From the NCBI GenBank assembly GCA_937928455.1, contig CALFUG010000107.1, positions 1 through 6,184 of the forward strand: a DNA stretch of 6,184 nt, given 5' to 3'. Origin of the DNA: an uncultured Clostridia bacterium. Lineage in GTDB: Bacteria > Bacillota > Clostridia > Peptostreptococcales > Anaerovoracaceae. Of this stretch, positions 1 through 5,615 are shown in pieces. Every line of letters begins with the position of its first letter. The stretch's first letter is position 1. The position numbers and the translations under genes were made by a program. Under the pieces are notes generated by a model. The model was given only the letters and a program-made list of their open reading frames with translations. It searched no databases and was not told the DNA's origin.

Positions 1-126
1 GGCTTCCGCCAATAGTCCCGCATGGCTGGCACCCCATCCAAACTCCACCCAATCGCCACTCTGTATCACCTGGACTGCCTTATCTGCAGACACACACTTT
101 TGCCTATACTCGTCCATTAATGTCAT
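1..126 (-). CDS. CoA-transferase, N-terminal fragment (4-hydroxybutyrate / butyryl-CoA:acetate type), runs off the left edge
   Basis: Only the first 42 codons are present; the rest lies beyond base 1. The peptide begins MTLMDEYRQKCVSADKAVQV and continues with SGDWVEFGWGASH, the usual N-terminal pattern of acetyl-CoA hydrolase/transferase-family proteins such as 4-hydroxybutyrate or butyrate CoA-transferases (Y-x-x-K-x-VSADxAVxxxxSGDWV). Family members move CoA between an acyl-CoA and acetate in the cytoplasm. The catalytic glutamate lies in the missing part, so activity cannot be judged. ATG at 126 is chosen because GAGGT (134-138) lies 7 bases upstream; ATGs at 144, 132 and 117 are in frame but less well placed. 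The gene follows the acylating dehydrogenase on the same strand, separated by a hairpin, and has its own sigma-54 type promoter. The context suggests it recovers the CoA bond made by that enzyme. The family call is fairly secure; the substrate is open. Confidence 0.8.
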   Translation of the reverse strand, partial: MTLMDEYRQKCVSADKAVQVIQSGDWVEFGWGASHAGLLAEA

Positions 127-133
127 TGGCATT

Positions 134-138
134 ACCTC
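134..138 (-). promoter_or_regulatory. Ribosome binding site deciding the CoA-transferase start
   Basis: On the minus strand GAGGT sits 7 bases before ATG 126. A second purine run, AGAAGGA (145-151), directly abuts ATG 144, which is too close for that start. The family's usual N-terminus (MDEY... or a few residues longer) also favours 126 or 117 over 144. Confidence 0.55.
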
Positions 139-177
139 AATCATTCCTTCTGTGCGATAGCTTCCACGACTACATAA

Positions 178-193
178 TGCAAGATGTGTGCCA
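178..193 (-). promoter_or_regulatory. Sigma-54 (SigL/RpoN) -24/-12 promoter of the CoA-transferase gene
   Basis: Read on the minus strand, 193 to 178 is TGGCACACATCTTGCA. It matches the known -24/-12 consensus TGGCACG-N4-TTGCW at every defined base but one (A for the G after TGGCAC). The invariant GG and GC have the required 12-base offset. Transcription would start near 167, leaving a leader of about 40 bases before ATG 126. It lies 5 bases past the hairpin that ends the dehydrogenase unit, where a new promoter would be needed. No SigA-type promoter with normal spacing was seen in the gap. An enhancer-binding activator would be required; none is encoded in the window. Confidence 0.72.
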
Positions 194-232
194 AATAAGA
201 AGCCCCGGCAGTAATCAACCTGCCGGGGCTTC
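192..232 (-). terminator. Intrinsic terminator after the acylating dehydrogenase gene
   Basis: A perfect 13-bp GC-rich inverted repeat, GAAGCCCCGGCAG (199-211) and CTGCCGGGGCTTC (220-232), encloses an 8-base loop. On the minus strand it is followed by TTATTTGG, a short T-rich tail. It starts 25 bases after the stop codon at 257-259, the normal place for a Rho-independent terminator. On the + strand it is followed by CATTTTGA, so some bidirectional activity is possible. Confidence 0.85.
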
Positions 233-256
233 CATTTTGAGTGATGCATATGAACT

Positions 257-1630
257 TTATTCGGCCCAAACCTCTTCCGGAGTCGGTACTTTTCTGGTGG
301 GATCGGTATAGGCGATTCTGCTGATATTGATGAGATGAATGTAATCTAAATTCTCACTGATACTGTTATTGCCCCAGGAACCGCAGCCCAATGTGGCAGT
401 GGGTACCAAGCTGTTGGTGTAAGCTCCGCCCACTCCGGAGGAGCCAATACCGTTCACCAGAAGCCTGGATACCGGAATGTTCACACCGGCATACTCGATA
501 TTTTCTTTGGTGAAGGAATGAACGGTAGCACTGTGGCCTTTTCCTTCGTATTCCAAGTTGGCAATGGCAATGTCCACGGCATCTTTCCATTCCTTATACG
601 GATATACTGCCAAGACAGGGAACAATTTTTCCTTGGAGAAAGTGTCCGCAACTCCGGCACCTTTGGCCGTAGCCAACAGAACTTTGGTATCTTCCGGAAC
701 ATCAAATCCTGCTTGCTTTGCCAACTCATGGGCCGTAAGCCCTACAATTTTTTTATTCAAGTCTCCTCCGGGAAACACAAAATCTCTCAGCTTATCTACA
801 TTCTCTTGTTCCTTAATGTAGTAACCGCCTTGTTTTGCAAATTCCGCCATTACTTCATCCAGCTTTTCTTCCGGGCAGATTACGTTCTGCTCACAAGTAC
901 ACAAAACCCCATTATCATACTGCCTGCCCCGAATAATCTTTGGAACTGCATCCACAATATCCGCATCTTTATCCAAAATGCACTGCATGTTGCCAGCGCC
1001 AACTCCATATGCAGGTTTCCCTGCGCTATAGGCAGCCTTCACCATTCCGGGACCTCCGGTGGCCACGCAAACATCCGCCATGCCCATCAGCAACGCAGAG
1101 CTTTCCACACTGATCATTTCCGGTTCAATACATTGGATTAAGTCAACGGGAGCCCCCACTTCCTTCAAAGCAGCTCTCATGATATCACAGCTCTTTTTGC
1201 CCACATATTTCCCCGCAGGGTGAGGTGCTATAATGATGGCATTGGCACCCTTCAGTGCAATCATCGCATTGTGCATGGGCGTCATTACCGGATTGGTAAC
1301 TGGCGTAATGGCACCGATGACTCCCTTGGGATGGGCTACTTCCACCAGCCCTTGGTCCTCAAGTTCTCTGATGATTCCCACACTCTTCTTGCCCTTCAGA
1401 TGATTCCAAACTGCAGTGGCTTTTCCTTTGTTCTTCATAATCTTATCTTCGTAGGACCCCATGTGGGTTTCCTCCACCGCCATTTTAGCCAGAGGATCTC
1501 CTTCATCGAAAATGGCTTTACCCACGGCACGAACCGCTTGATCCACTTTTTCCTGGCTATAGGTTTCAAACTCCTTTTGGGCCGCACGGGCCTTCTCAAT
1601 CATATCCGCAATATAACTTTGTACATCCAT
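257..1630 (-). CDS. CoA-acylating aldehyde/semialdehyde dehydrogenase, SucD-like (NAD(P)+)
   Basis: Cytoplasmic enzyme of 457 residues that should convert an aldehyde or semialdehyde, CoA and NAD(P)+ to an acyl-CoA, reversibly. Visible features are the N-terminal helix region IEKARAAQKEFETYSQEKVD (11-30), EETHMGSYEDK (53-63), the substrate/cofactor loop PVTNPVMTPMHNA (110-122), the nucleotide-binding segment ATGGPGMVKAAYSAGKPAYG (190-209) and the NGVLC active-site block with the likely nucleophile Cys244. EGKGHSATVHS (362-372) and LGCGSWGNNSISENL (414-428) are typical of the acylating branch. Length and motifs resemble succinate-semialdehyde dehydrogenase SucD of Clostridium kluyveri; sulfoacetaldehyde and acetaldehyde dehydrogenases are relatives. 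The reading frame opens upstream to 1705, but that lies in the promoter. ATG 1630 has GGGAG (1637-1641) 6 bases upstream and gives the family's usual N-terminus. The gene follows two aminotransferases that would supply aldehydes and precedes a CoA-transferase. Family certain; substrate (succinate semialdehyde, 4-aminobutanal, another) unproven. Confidence 0.92.
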   Translation of the reverse strand: MDVQSYIADMIEKARAAQKEFETYSQEKVDQAVRAVGKAIFDEGDPLAKMAVEETHMGSYEDKIMKNKGKATAVWNHLKGKKSVGIIRELEDQGLVEVAHPKGVIGAITPVTNPVMTPMHNAMIALKGANAIIIAPHPAGKYVGKKSCDIMRAALKEVGAPVDLIQCIEPEMISVESSALLMGMADVCVATGGPGMVKAAYSAGKPAYGVGAGNMQCILDKDADIVDAVPKIIRGRQYDNGVLCTCEQNVICPEEKLDEVMAEFAKQGGYYIKEQENVDKLRDFVFPGGDLNKKIVGLTAHELAKQAGFDVPEDTKVLLATAKGAGVADTFSKEKLFPVLAVYPYKEWKDAVDIAIANLEYEGKGHSATVHSFTKENIEYAGVNIPVSRLLVNGIGSSGVGGAYTNSLVPTATLGCGSWGNNSISENLDYIHLINISRIAYTDPTRKVPTPEEVWAE

Positions 1631-1700
1631 GCTTGTCTCCCTTCCTTTCCTTGGAAAATGGTCTTCTATACTGATGCATTCTATTTTATAAGAATATATA

Positions 1701-1716
1701 AGCAAATTTTATGCCA
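1701..1716 (-). promoter_or_regulatory. Sigma-54 -24/-12 promoter of the acylating dehydrogenase gene
   Basis: Read on the minus strand, 1716 to 1701 is TGGCATAAAATTTGCT. The defined bases TGGCA and TTGCW of the consensus are present with the exact 12-base offset between GG and GC; the weakly conserved C and G after TGGCA are T and A. The start of transcription would be near 1691, giving a leader of about 60 bases before ATG 1630. It stands between the hairpin at 1741-1786 and the gene. A SigA alternative (TTGGCA with TATAAA) would need a 21-base spacer and is poor. Confidence 0.68.
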
Positions 1717-1740
1717 AAATTTGAATGTAGCGCCCCTTTC

Positions 1741-1786
1741 ATGAAAACGGGCTTCTGACGGGGGGACCTTCAGAAGCCTGTTTCAT
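1741..1786 (-). terminator. Probable terminator after the PatA-like aminotransferase gene
   Basis: An inverted repeat pairs 1741-1758 with 1770-1786. The core GGCTTCTGA / TCAGAAGCC is perfect; the outer part has one mismatch and one bulged base. The loop is 11 bases. On the minus strand the stem runs into CGTTTTC, only a short T tract. It lies 22 bases past the stop codon at 1808-1810 and upstream of the sigma-54 element, consistent with ending one unit before the next promoter. The weak T tract means partial readthrough is possible. A role as an activator-binding dyad cannot be excluded. Confidence 0.6.
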
Positions 1787-1807
1787 GTTGATTGGAGGCA
1801 ATTTATT

Positions 1808-3166
1808 TTATTTTCCCCAATGATTGTTATACACAACTCCCATACTTTCATCCAAAATGGCAATCGCTTCTTGAATATGTTCCTCTGTAATGTTGAGGGG
1901 CGGTTCAATTCGGATGGTCTTGGCATTGATTAAGCTTCCGGACAAGAGCAATCTTCTGTTGAATGCCTCGTATACTACTTCGTATCCGATGTCTCCATCA
2001 CAGAATTCCATGGCCAGGAACAATCCTCGACCTCGGAAGTCCTTCAGAAGCTCCGGATATTTCTTCATGAGCCCTGCCATGGCTTCCTTGAATATTTTCT
2101 CTGCCTTCTGGGCTTTTCCGCAAAGATCTTCCTTCAAGATTACATTGAAGGCAGCGATTCCAGCCGCCGTTGCCAAAGGATTTCCACCCGTTGTGGTGGA
2201 GTGAAGGAGAGGATCCGGGAACATGCCGCGGAAAGCTCTTTCTGTACAAACACAAGCAGACAAGGGAACCACGGAACCGGAAATGGATTTACCCAAGCAC
2301 AGAATGTCAGGGGCCACATCATTGTAATCCGTTGCAAACAGATAGCCCGTTCGACCCATACCGGCTTGCACTTCATCGGCCATCATCATGATATCGTATT
2401 TGTCGCACAGTCTTCGAATCGCTGGAATGAAATCATCGGGAGGAACGATAACGCCGCCCTCACCCTGAATGGGCTCGTATACGATGGCCGCCGGAAGTTC
2501 TCCTACAAAATCCAGAATGTCCAACATCTTTTCCAGATACTCTACATCGCCGTAAGGCGCAAATCTGGTTCCTTGCATCAAGGGAAGGAAGGGGCCTCTA
2601 AAATGTTCTTTGGAGGTCAAGGACAAGGCACCCATGGTTTTTCCATGGAAGTCATTTTTGAAGGCTACATAATAGTGACGGCCTGTAGCCAATGTGGCCA
2701 TCTTCAGTCCGCACTCAATGGATTCTGTTCCGGAAGAAGTGAAGAAAGTATACTGCAAATCTCCAGGTGTAACATCCGCTAAAATTCTAGCCAACAAGCT
2801 ACGATTGGCATCCACTAGCTCTGCACTGGACAGAGGTTGCTTTTCCAATTGGTTCATGACTGCCGTTACTACCGTATCATGACGGTGGCCGCAGTTGAAG
2901 GCACCGAATCCACCCAGACAATCGATGTATTCTTTTCCATGAAGATCCGTAAAGGTATCGCCTTTTGCCATCCATTCCATAGCCATCATATCTCCGCCGG
3001 CCGCTTTTCTATATTCCAGAAATCCCGGGTTGATATGATTATCAAAATTGTTTTTTGTCTCCTCGATGAATTTGTTCATTTCGGCTTCTTCCAAGCTCTT
3101 CTTGGATATGATATCCAATGCGTATTCGGTGTATTTCAGCACCTCATCAAAACTTTTTCTTGGCAT
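1808..3166 (-). CDS. patA: Class III PLP aminotransferase, putrescine aminotransferase (PatA/YgjG) type
   Basis: Cytoplasmic PLP enzyme of 452 residues (E. coli YgjG has 459). In that family the terminal amine of putrescine or cadaverine is moved to 2-oxoglutarate, giving an amino-aldehyde that cyclises to 1-pyrroline or 1-piperideine. The N-terminal block NPGFLEYRK (46-54) and the EYIDCLGGFGAFNCGHR region (79-95) are strongly YgjG-like. The fold-type I landmarks are SGTES (145-149, PLP phosphate), FHGK (173-176), EPIQGEGG (231-238), DEVQAGMGRTG (264-274; Asp264 pairs with the PLP ring nitrogen), Lys293 as Schiff-base lysine, TTTGGNP (324-330) and IRIEPPL near the C-terminus. The Lys loop reads GKSISGSVVPLSA instead of the common AKALGGG-PIGA, so substrate choice may differ. 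ATG 3166 has AAGGAGAG nearby. It lies 74 bases after the other aminotransferase with no terminator between, so the two are probably one transcript. Other class III roles (taurine, beta-alanine, 5-aminovalerate) are possible. Confidence 0.85.
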   Translation of the reverse strand: MPRKSFDEVLKYTEYALDIISKKSLEEAEMNKFIEETKNNFDNHINPGFLEYRKAAGGDMMAMEWMAKGDTFTDLHGKEYIDCLGGFGAFNCGHRHDTVVTAVMNQLEKQPLSSAELVDANRSLLARILADVTPGDLQYTFFTSSGTESIECGLKMATLATGRHYYVAFKNDFHGKTMGALSLTSKEHFRGPFLPLMQGTRFAPYGDVEYLEKMLDILDFVGELPAAIVYEPIQGEGGVIVPPDDFIPAIRRLCDKYDIMMMADEVQAGMGRTGYLFATDYNDVAPDILCLGKSISGSVVPLSACVCTERAFRGMFPDPLLHSTTTGGNPLATAAGIAAFNVILKEDLCGKAQKAEKIFKEAMAGLMKKYPELLKDFRGRGLFLAMEFCDGDIGYEVVYEAFNRRLLLSGSLINAKTIRIEPPLNITEEHIQEAIAILDESMGVVYNNHWGK

Positions 3167-3240
3167 GGTACTCTCCTTTTCTCTTAATATCCATTCACTT
3201 GTAACGAAAACGAGGGGGCATCATCTACGAACATAGTTTC

Positions 3241-4452
3241 CTATATCACGGACTCTACGGCCTCTTTTAATATATCGAAACACTTATCGCAGTCTTCTTT
3301 CGTCGCAATAAGTGGTGGTACCATACGGATAATCCTGGTGCCGATGGCGGTAACCATCAAATGACGATCCATGCATGCATGTTTGATGTCCACTGCCTTA
3401 TCCTGGTCAAAAACAACACCAACCAAAAGGCCGGCATGCCTTACCTCAGTGACATGAGGTAGTGTTCGGAGCTTTTCCGCAAAATAATCGCCTAGCGCCT
3501 TGGCATTTCCCGCCATGTCTCGATCCAACAACTCTTTGATCTGGGCATAAGCCGCTGCACAGCAAATGGGGTTTCCTGCGTAGGTGGACCCATGAGTTCC
3601 GCCTCCAAAGGTTGCCGCCACTTTATTGGTACAAGCCATTGCCCCTATAGGAACGCCGCCACCCATGGCTTTCGCCATCGATACACAATCCGGCTTAATT
3701 CCATAGTTCATGTAATCCATTACGGCGCCTGTTCGACACCATCCGGTTTGTACCTCGTCCAACAATAAAAGCAGGCCCTTTTCATCACAAAGTTTTCGAA
3801 GGCCTACTAAAAATTCCTGTGTAGCCGGCACCACGCCGCCTTCTCCTTGACAAGGTTCCACCATAATGGCGATGGTGTTTTCCGTTACTGCCGCCTCAAA
3901 GGCCGCCAGATTATTAAATTCTGCATAAGTAAAACCCTCCAACATGGGCTTGAACCCCAGTTGCAGGGCATTATTGGTCTGACCGGTAGCCGACAATGCT
4001 CCATAGGTTCTCCCATGGAAACTATTGACTGCTGTAATAATATGATATTTTTCCGGGCCAAAGTTGTCTGTTCCATGCTTCCGGGCAATCTTAATCATGG
4101 CCTCATTGGCTTCCGCCCCCGATTGCTGATATAAGATTTTATCCATGCCGATGGTTTCGCAAACCAGTTGTGAAAGAACCGCCTGGGGAATGGTGTAAGG
4201 ATAGTTGAAGGTGTGCATGATTTCCCCTACTTGATTTCTGACCGCTTCCACCACCTTGGGGTTGCAGTTTCCAGCACTATTTACGGCAATACCGCCGTAA
4301 AAATCAAGATAAGCATTGTCGTTTTCGTCATACAAATACATTCCTTCCGCACGACATGCTACAAAGGGGAACCGCTCATAAGTCTCGATCATGTATTTTG
4401 TACACAATTCTTTCACTTGATCGGCGGTCAAATTTACATCCTTTAATTGCAT
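3241..4452 (-). CDS. Class III PLP aminotransferase, acetylornithine/ornithine aminotransferase-like
   Basis: A 403-residue cytoplasmic PLP enzyme of the ArgD/omega-amino-acid group. Landmarks are YLDFYGGIAVNSAGNCNPKV (48-67), QSGAEANEAMIK (110-121, PLP phosphate), SFHGRTYGALSATGQ (144-158), EPCQGEGG (199-206), DEVQTGWCRTG (232-242; Asp232), Lys261 in AKAMGGGVPIGA and GTHGSTYAGNP (285-295). These show a complete active site. The frame opens to ATG 4509, but that is only about 11 bases past the predicted transcription start and has no ribosome site. ATG 4452 has AAAGGAGG (4463-4470) upstream. No other arginine-biosynthesis gene is present, and its neighbours are a diamine-type aminotransferase and CoA-ester enzymes, so a catabolic role on GABA, 5-aminovalerate, ornithine or beta-alanine is likelier than arginine synthesis. 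That is inference from context. It is the first gene after merR and the MerR-type promoter. Confidence 0.85.
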   Translation of the reverse strand: MQLKDVNLTADQVKELCTKYMIETYERFPFVACRAEGMYLYDENDNAYLDFYGGIAVNSAGNCNPKVVEAVRNQVGEIMHTFNYPYTIPQAVLSQLVCETIGMDKILYQQSGAEANEAMIKIARKHGTDNFGPEKYHIITAVNSFHGRTYGALSATGQTNNALQLGFKPMLEGFTYAEFNNLAAFEAAVTENTIAIMVEPCQGEGGVVPATQEFLVGLRKLCDEKGLLLLLDEVQTGWCRTGAVMDYMNYGIKPDCVSMAKAMGGGVPIGAMACTNKVAATFGGGTHGSTYAGNPICCAAAYAQIKELLDRDMAGNAKALGDYFAEKLRTLPHVTEVRHAGLLVGVVFDQDKAVDIKHACMDRHLMVTAIGTRIIRMVPPLIATKEDCDKCFDILKEAVESVI

Positions 4453-4526
4453 CGCTCTGTTTCCTCCTTTGGTTATAAACTGCTTTACCAAAGAGAAACG
4501 ATGGCGCACCCCTTCGGTATAGTCTT

Positions 4527-4557
4527 AGTGTAAACCTTGCAGTAGTTATAGAGTCAA
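4527..4557 (-). promoter_or_regulatory. MerR-type promoter/operator of the aminotransferase pair (19-base spacer)
   Basis: On the minus strand the -35 hexamer TTGACT (4557-4552) and -10 hexamer TACACT (4532-4527) are separated by 19 bases, CTATAACTACTGCAAGGTT. Promoters activated by MerR proteins are known to have an overlong 19-20-base spacer that the regulator untwists, often with ACTCTA/AGGGT-like half-sites. Here ACTCT and AAGGT form an imperfect dyad. The site lies between merR and the first aminotransferase; the start near 4520 gives a leader of about 68 bases. Binding by the adjacent MerR protein is an inference from position. Confidence 0.72.
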
Positions 4558-4558
4558 C

Positions 4559-4581
4559 AGACAATTGCAAATTTTTTGTCT
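4559..4581. repeat. Short inverted repeat upstream of the MerR-type promoter
   Basis: AGACAA (4559-4564) and TTGTCT (4576-4581) are a perfect 6-bp dyad with an 11-base AT-rich centre. It lies just past the merR stop codon and abuts the -35 hexamer. It is too AT-rich, and has no following T tract on the minus strand, to be a convincing terminator. It could be an accessory binding site or chance. Confidence 0.3.
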
Positions 4582-4593
4582 TTTCAAAAACCT

Positions 4594-5424
4594 TTATCGT
4601 TTCACCATGACTTGCAGTTTGAAAAAGGCTTTCCGATCATAATTGCTATAGGTAGGTAGCTCCACCAGAATTTCACTATAACAATCTCCCACCACGATGT
4701 AATCATGAGTAAAAATGTACTCCATCAACTTTTTAAGTCCTTCCTCCTCCCGGTTGAATCCATCACAGTACAGGCAGACGTACATCCCTTCCGGAATGAT
4801 TTCCACGTCATCGGAAGACTGGAATTCTTCATCGATGAAGACAAATACTTCTGTGGCCATCAATTCTTTCTTCATGAAAAACTCGTTTCGAATGATGCTT
4901 CCCACATTGCAAAAGTAGCTCATGGGAAATCGGTGAAGTGCATAATTCTTTTTCAAGGCTCTCAGTACTTGTTCGTAATACTCCATTCCGTAGCTATAGG
5001 CGTTGATTTTCGTATCATAACAAAAGATCCTACGAGCTTTTTGGTATTCCAGAACCGGCGTTTCTTCCCGGGGTGCCACCTCGTACCGTTGATACCCTTC
5101 TATGGCACGGTCTATGGATTTTTCCACATGACGCAAGGTTTCCAGCTGTTGGTGAATGTTGGATTTCTGTCGATGCAGCACTTCCTTGAATTGGTCAATA
5201 TTCTGATCTTCAAAGCATTCTTTGATTTGAGAAAGGTTCATACCCAGTGCTTTCATGTACTGAATCATGTCCAGTTGAGCGCACTGCTTGATGTGATAGT
5301 ACCTATATCCGGTTTCAGGGTTGGTGTCGCAAGGCTGTATTAGCTTGATTTTATCGTACAAACGCAGGGTCTGCTCCGATATTCCGTTAATTTTTGCCAT
5401 TTTCCCTATGGTAAGTTTCTCCAT
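4594..5424 (-). CDS. MerR-family transcriptional regulator with BmrR/GyrI-like effector domain
   Basis: A 276-residue DNA-binding activator/repressor. Residues 4-70 form a MerR winged helix: LTIGKMAKINGISEQTLRLYD, NPETGYRYY (35-43), then the second wing region ending near GMNLSQIKE. Residues about 75-115 are charged and heptad-like, fitting the dimer coiled coil. Residues about 120-276 resemble the BmrR/BltR ligand-binding domain, with IIPEGMYVCLYCDG (209-222), LKKLMEYI and VVGDCYSEILVEL near the C-terminus. BmrR binds organic cations next to a buried Glu in this last strand; Glu251 lies at or one position from the corresponding site. There is no cysteine set like that of the metal-sensing members, so a small organic effector is likelier. 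ATG 5424 has AGGAGAGG (5427-5434) close upstream. The gene sits directly before the 19-base-spacer promoter of the aminotransferases and diverges from an NhaC antiporter, so either or both may be targets. Confidence 0.9.
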   Translation of the reverse strand: MEKLTIGKMAKINGISEQTLRLYDKIKLIQPCDTNPETGYRYYHIKQCAQLDMIQYMKALGMNLSQIKECFEDQNIDQFKEVLHRQKSNIHQQLETLRHVEKSIDRAIEGYQRYEVAPREETPVLEYQKARRIFCYDTKINAYSYGMEYYEQVLRALKKNYALHRFPMSYFCNVGSIIRNEFFMKKELMATEVFVFIDEEFQSSDDVEIIPEGMYVCLYCDGFNREEEGLKKLMEYIFTHDYIVVGDCYSEILVELPTYSNYDRKAFFKLQVMVKR

Positions 5425-5451
5425 ATCCTCTCCTTTTTTGAACTATTTTGC

Positions 5452-5475
5452 TGTCATAATATGCCAATTTTGACA
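5452..5475. repeat. Imperfect 24-base inverted repeat in the merR/antiporter intergenic region
   Basis: The half-sites TGTCATAATATG (5452-5463) and CCAATTTTGACA (5464-5475) match as a dyad at 9 of 12 positions, the outer TGTCA/TGACA being perfect. The right arm is the -35 region of the antiporter P1 promoter, and the dyad covers the predicted start of merR transcription. The position fits an operator controlling both directions, but the binding protein is unknown. Confidence 0.45.
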
Positions 5476-5498
5476 TTAAACATTATATCATGTATAAC
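5470..5498 (+). promoter_or_regulatory. SigA promoter P1 for the NhaC-family gene
   Basis: TTGACA (5470-5475) and TATAAC (5493-5498) are separated by exactly 17 bases. The -35 is perfect and the -10 matches 5 of 6. The start would be near 5505, giving a leader of about 200 bases before ATG 5708. It is interleaved with the oppositely directed merR promoter. Confidence 0.6.
5482..5490 (-). promoter_or_regulatory. merR promoter, extended -10
   Basis: On the minus strand 5490 to 5482 reads TGATATAAT, a perfect TGnTATAAT extended -10. A -35 match is weak (TCGCAA at 17 bases). The start would be near 5475, about 50 bases upstream of ATG 5424. Confidence 0.5.
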
Positions 5499-5538
5499 CT
5501 TTTTTTGCGAGTCGGAGATTTTTTTGTGTATTGTATCC

Positions 5539-5566
5539 TTTACAATCATCGTTTCCTTGCTATAAT
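5539..5566 (+). promoter_or_regulatory. SigA promoter P2 for the NhaC-family gene
   Basis: TTTACA (5539-5544) and a perfect TATAAT (5561-5566) are separated by 16 bases. The start would be near 5573, leaving a leader of about 135 bases before ATG 5708. Confidence 0.65.
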
Positions 5567-5615
5567 AAACGAAAAGATTGCGAAAATTCTAAAAAGACTT
5601 TTCTGGTCTTGGTTT

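Noticed and set aside
199..232. The hairpin read as an enhancer site for a sigma-54 activator.
   Set aside because: It lies only 5 bases from the -24 element, too close for a looping enhancer, and it has terminator form directly after a stop codon.
120..311. A 63-residue open frame on the + strand at the left end.
   Set aside because: It overlaps the terminator, the sigma-54 element and the ends of two real genes on the other strand, has no ribosome site and resembles nothing.
518..1141. Long + strand frames opposite the dehydrogenase (also at 1220-1744, 2201-2782 and 4705-5343).
   Set aside because: They are antisense to well-supported conserved genes, have no ribosome sites and no recognisable protein features.
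1631..1705. A 25-codon N-terminal extension of the dehydrogenase reading frame.
   Set aside because: It starts inside the -24/-12 promoter element, lacks a ribosome site and does not fit the family N-terminus; ATG 1630 has a good Shine-Dalgarno.
4453..4509. A 19-codon N-terminal extension of the ArgD-like aminotransferase.
   Set aside because: The upstream ATG is about 11 bases from the predicted transcript start with no ribosome site, whereas ATG 4452 has AAAGGAGG.
4565..4580. A third sigma-54-like element on the minus strand upstream of the first aminotransferase (AGACA ... TTTGCA).
   Set aside because: The TTGCA half is right, but the invariant -24 GG reads GA, and a far better MerR-type promoter lies just downstream.
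5446..5467. TTGGCA ... GC on the minus strand upstream of merR, resembling a sigma-54 site.
   Set aside because: The GG to GC offset is 14 bases instead of 12, which is not tolerated by sigma-54.
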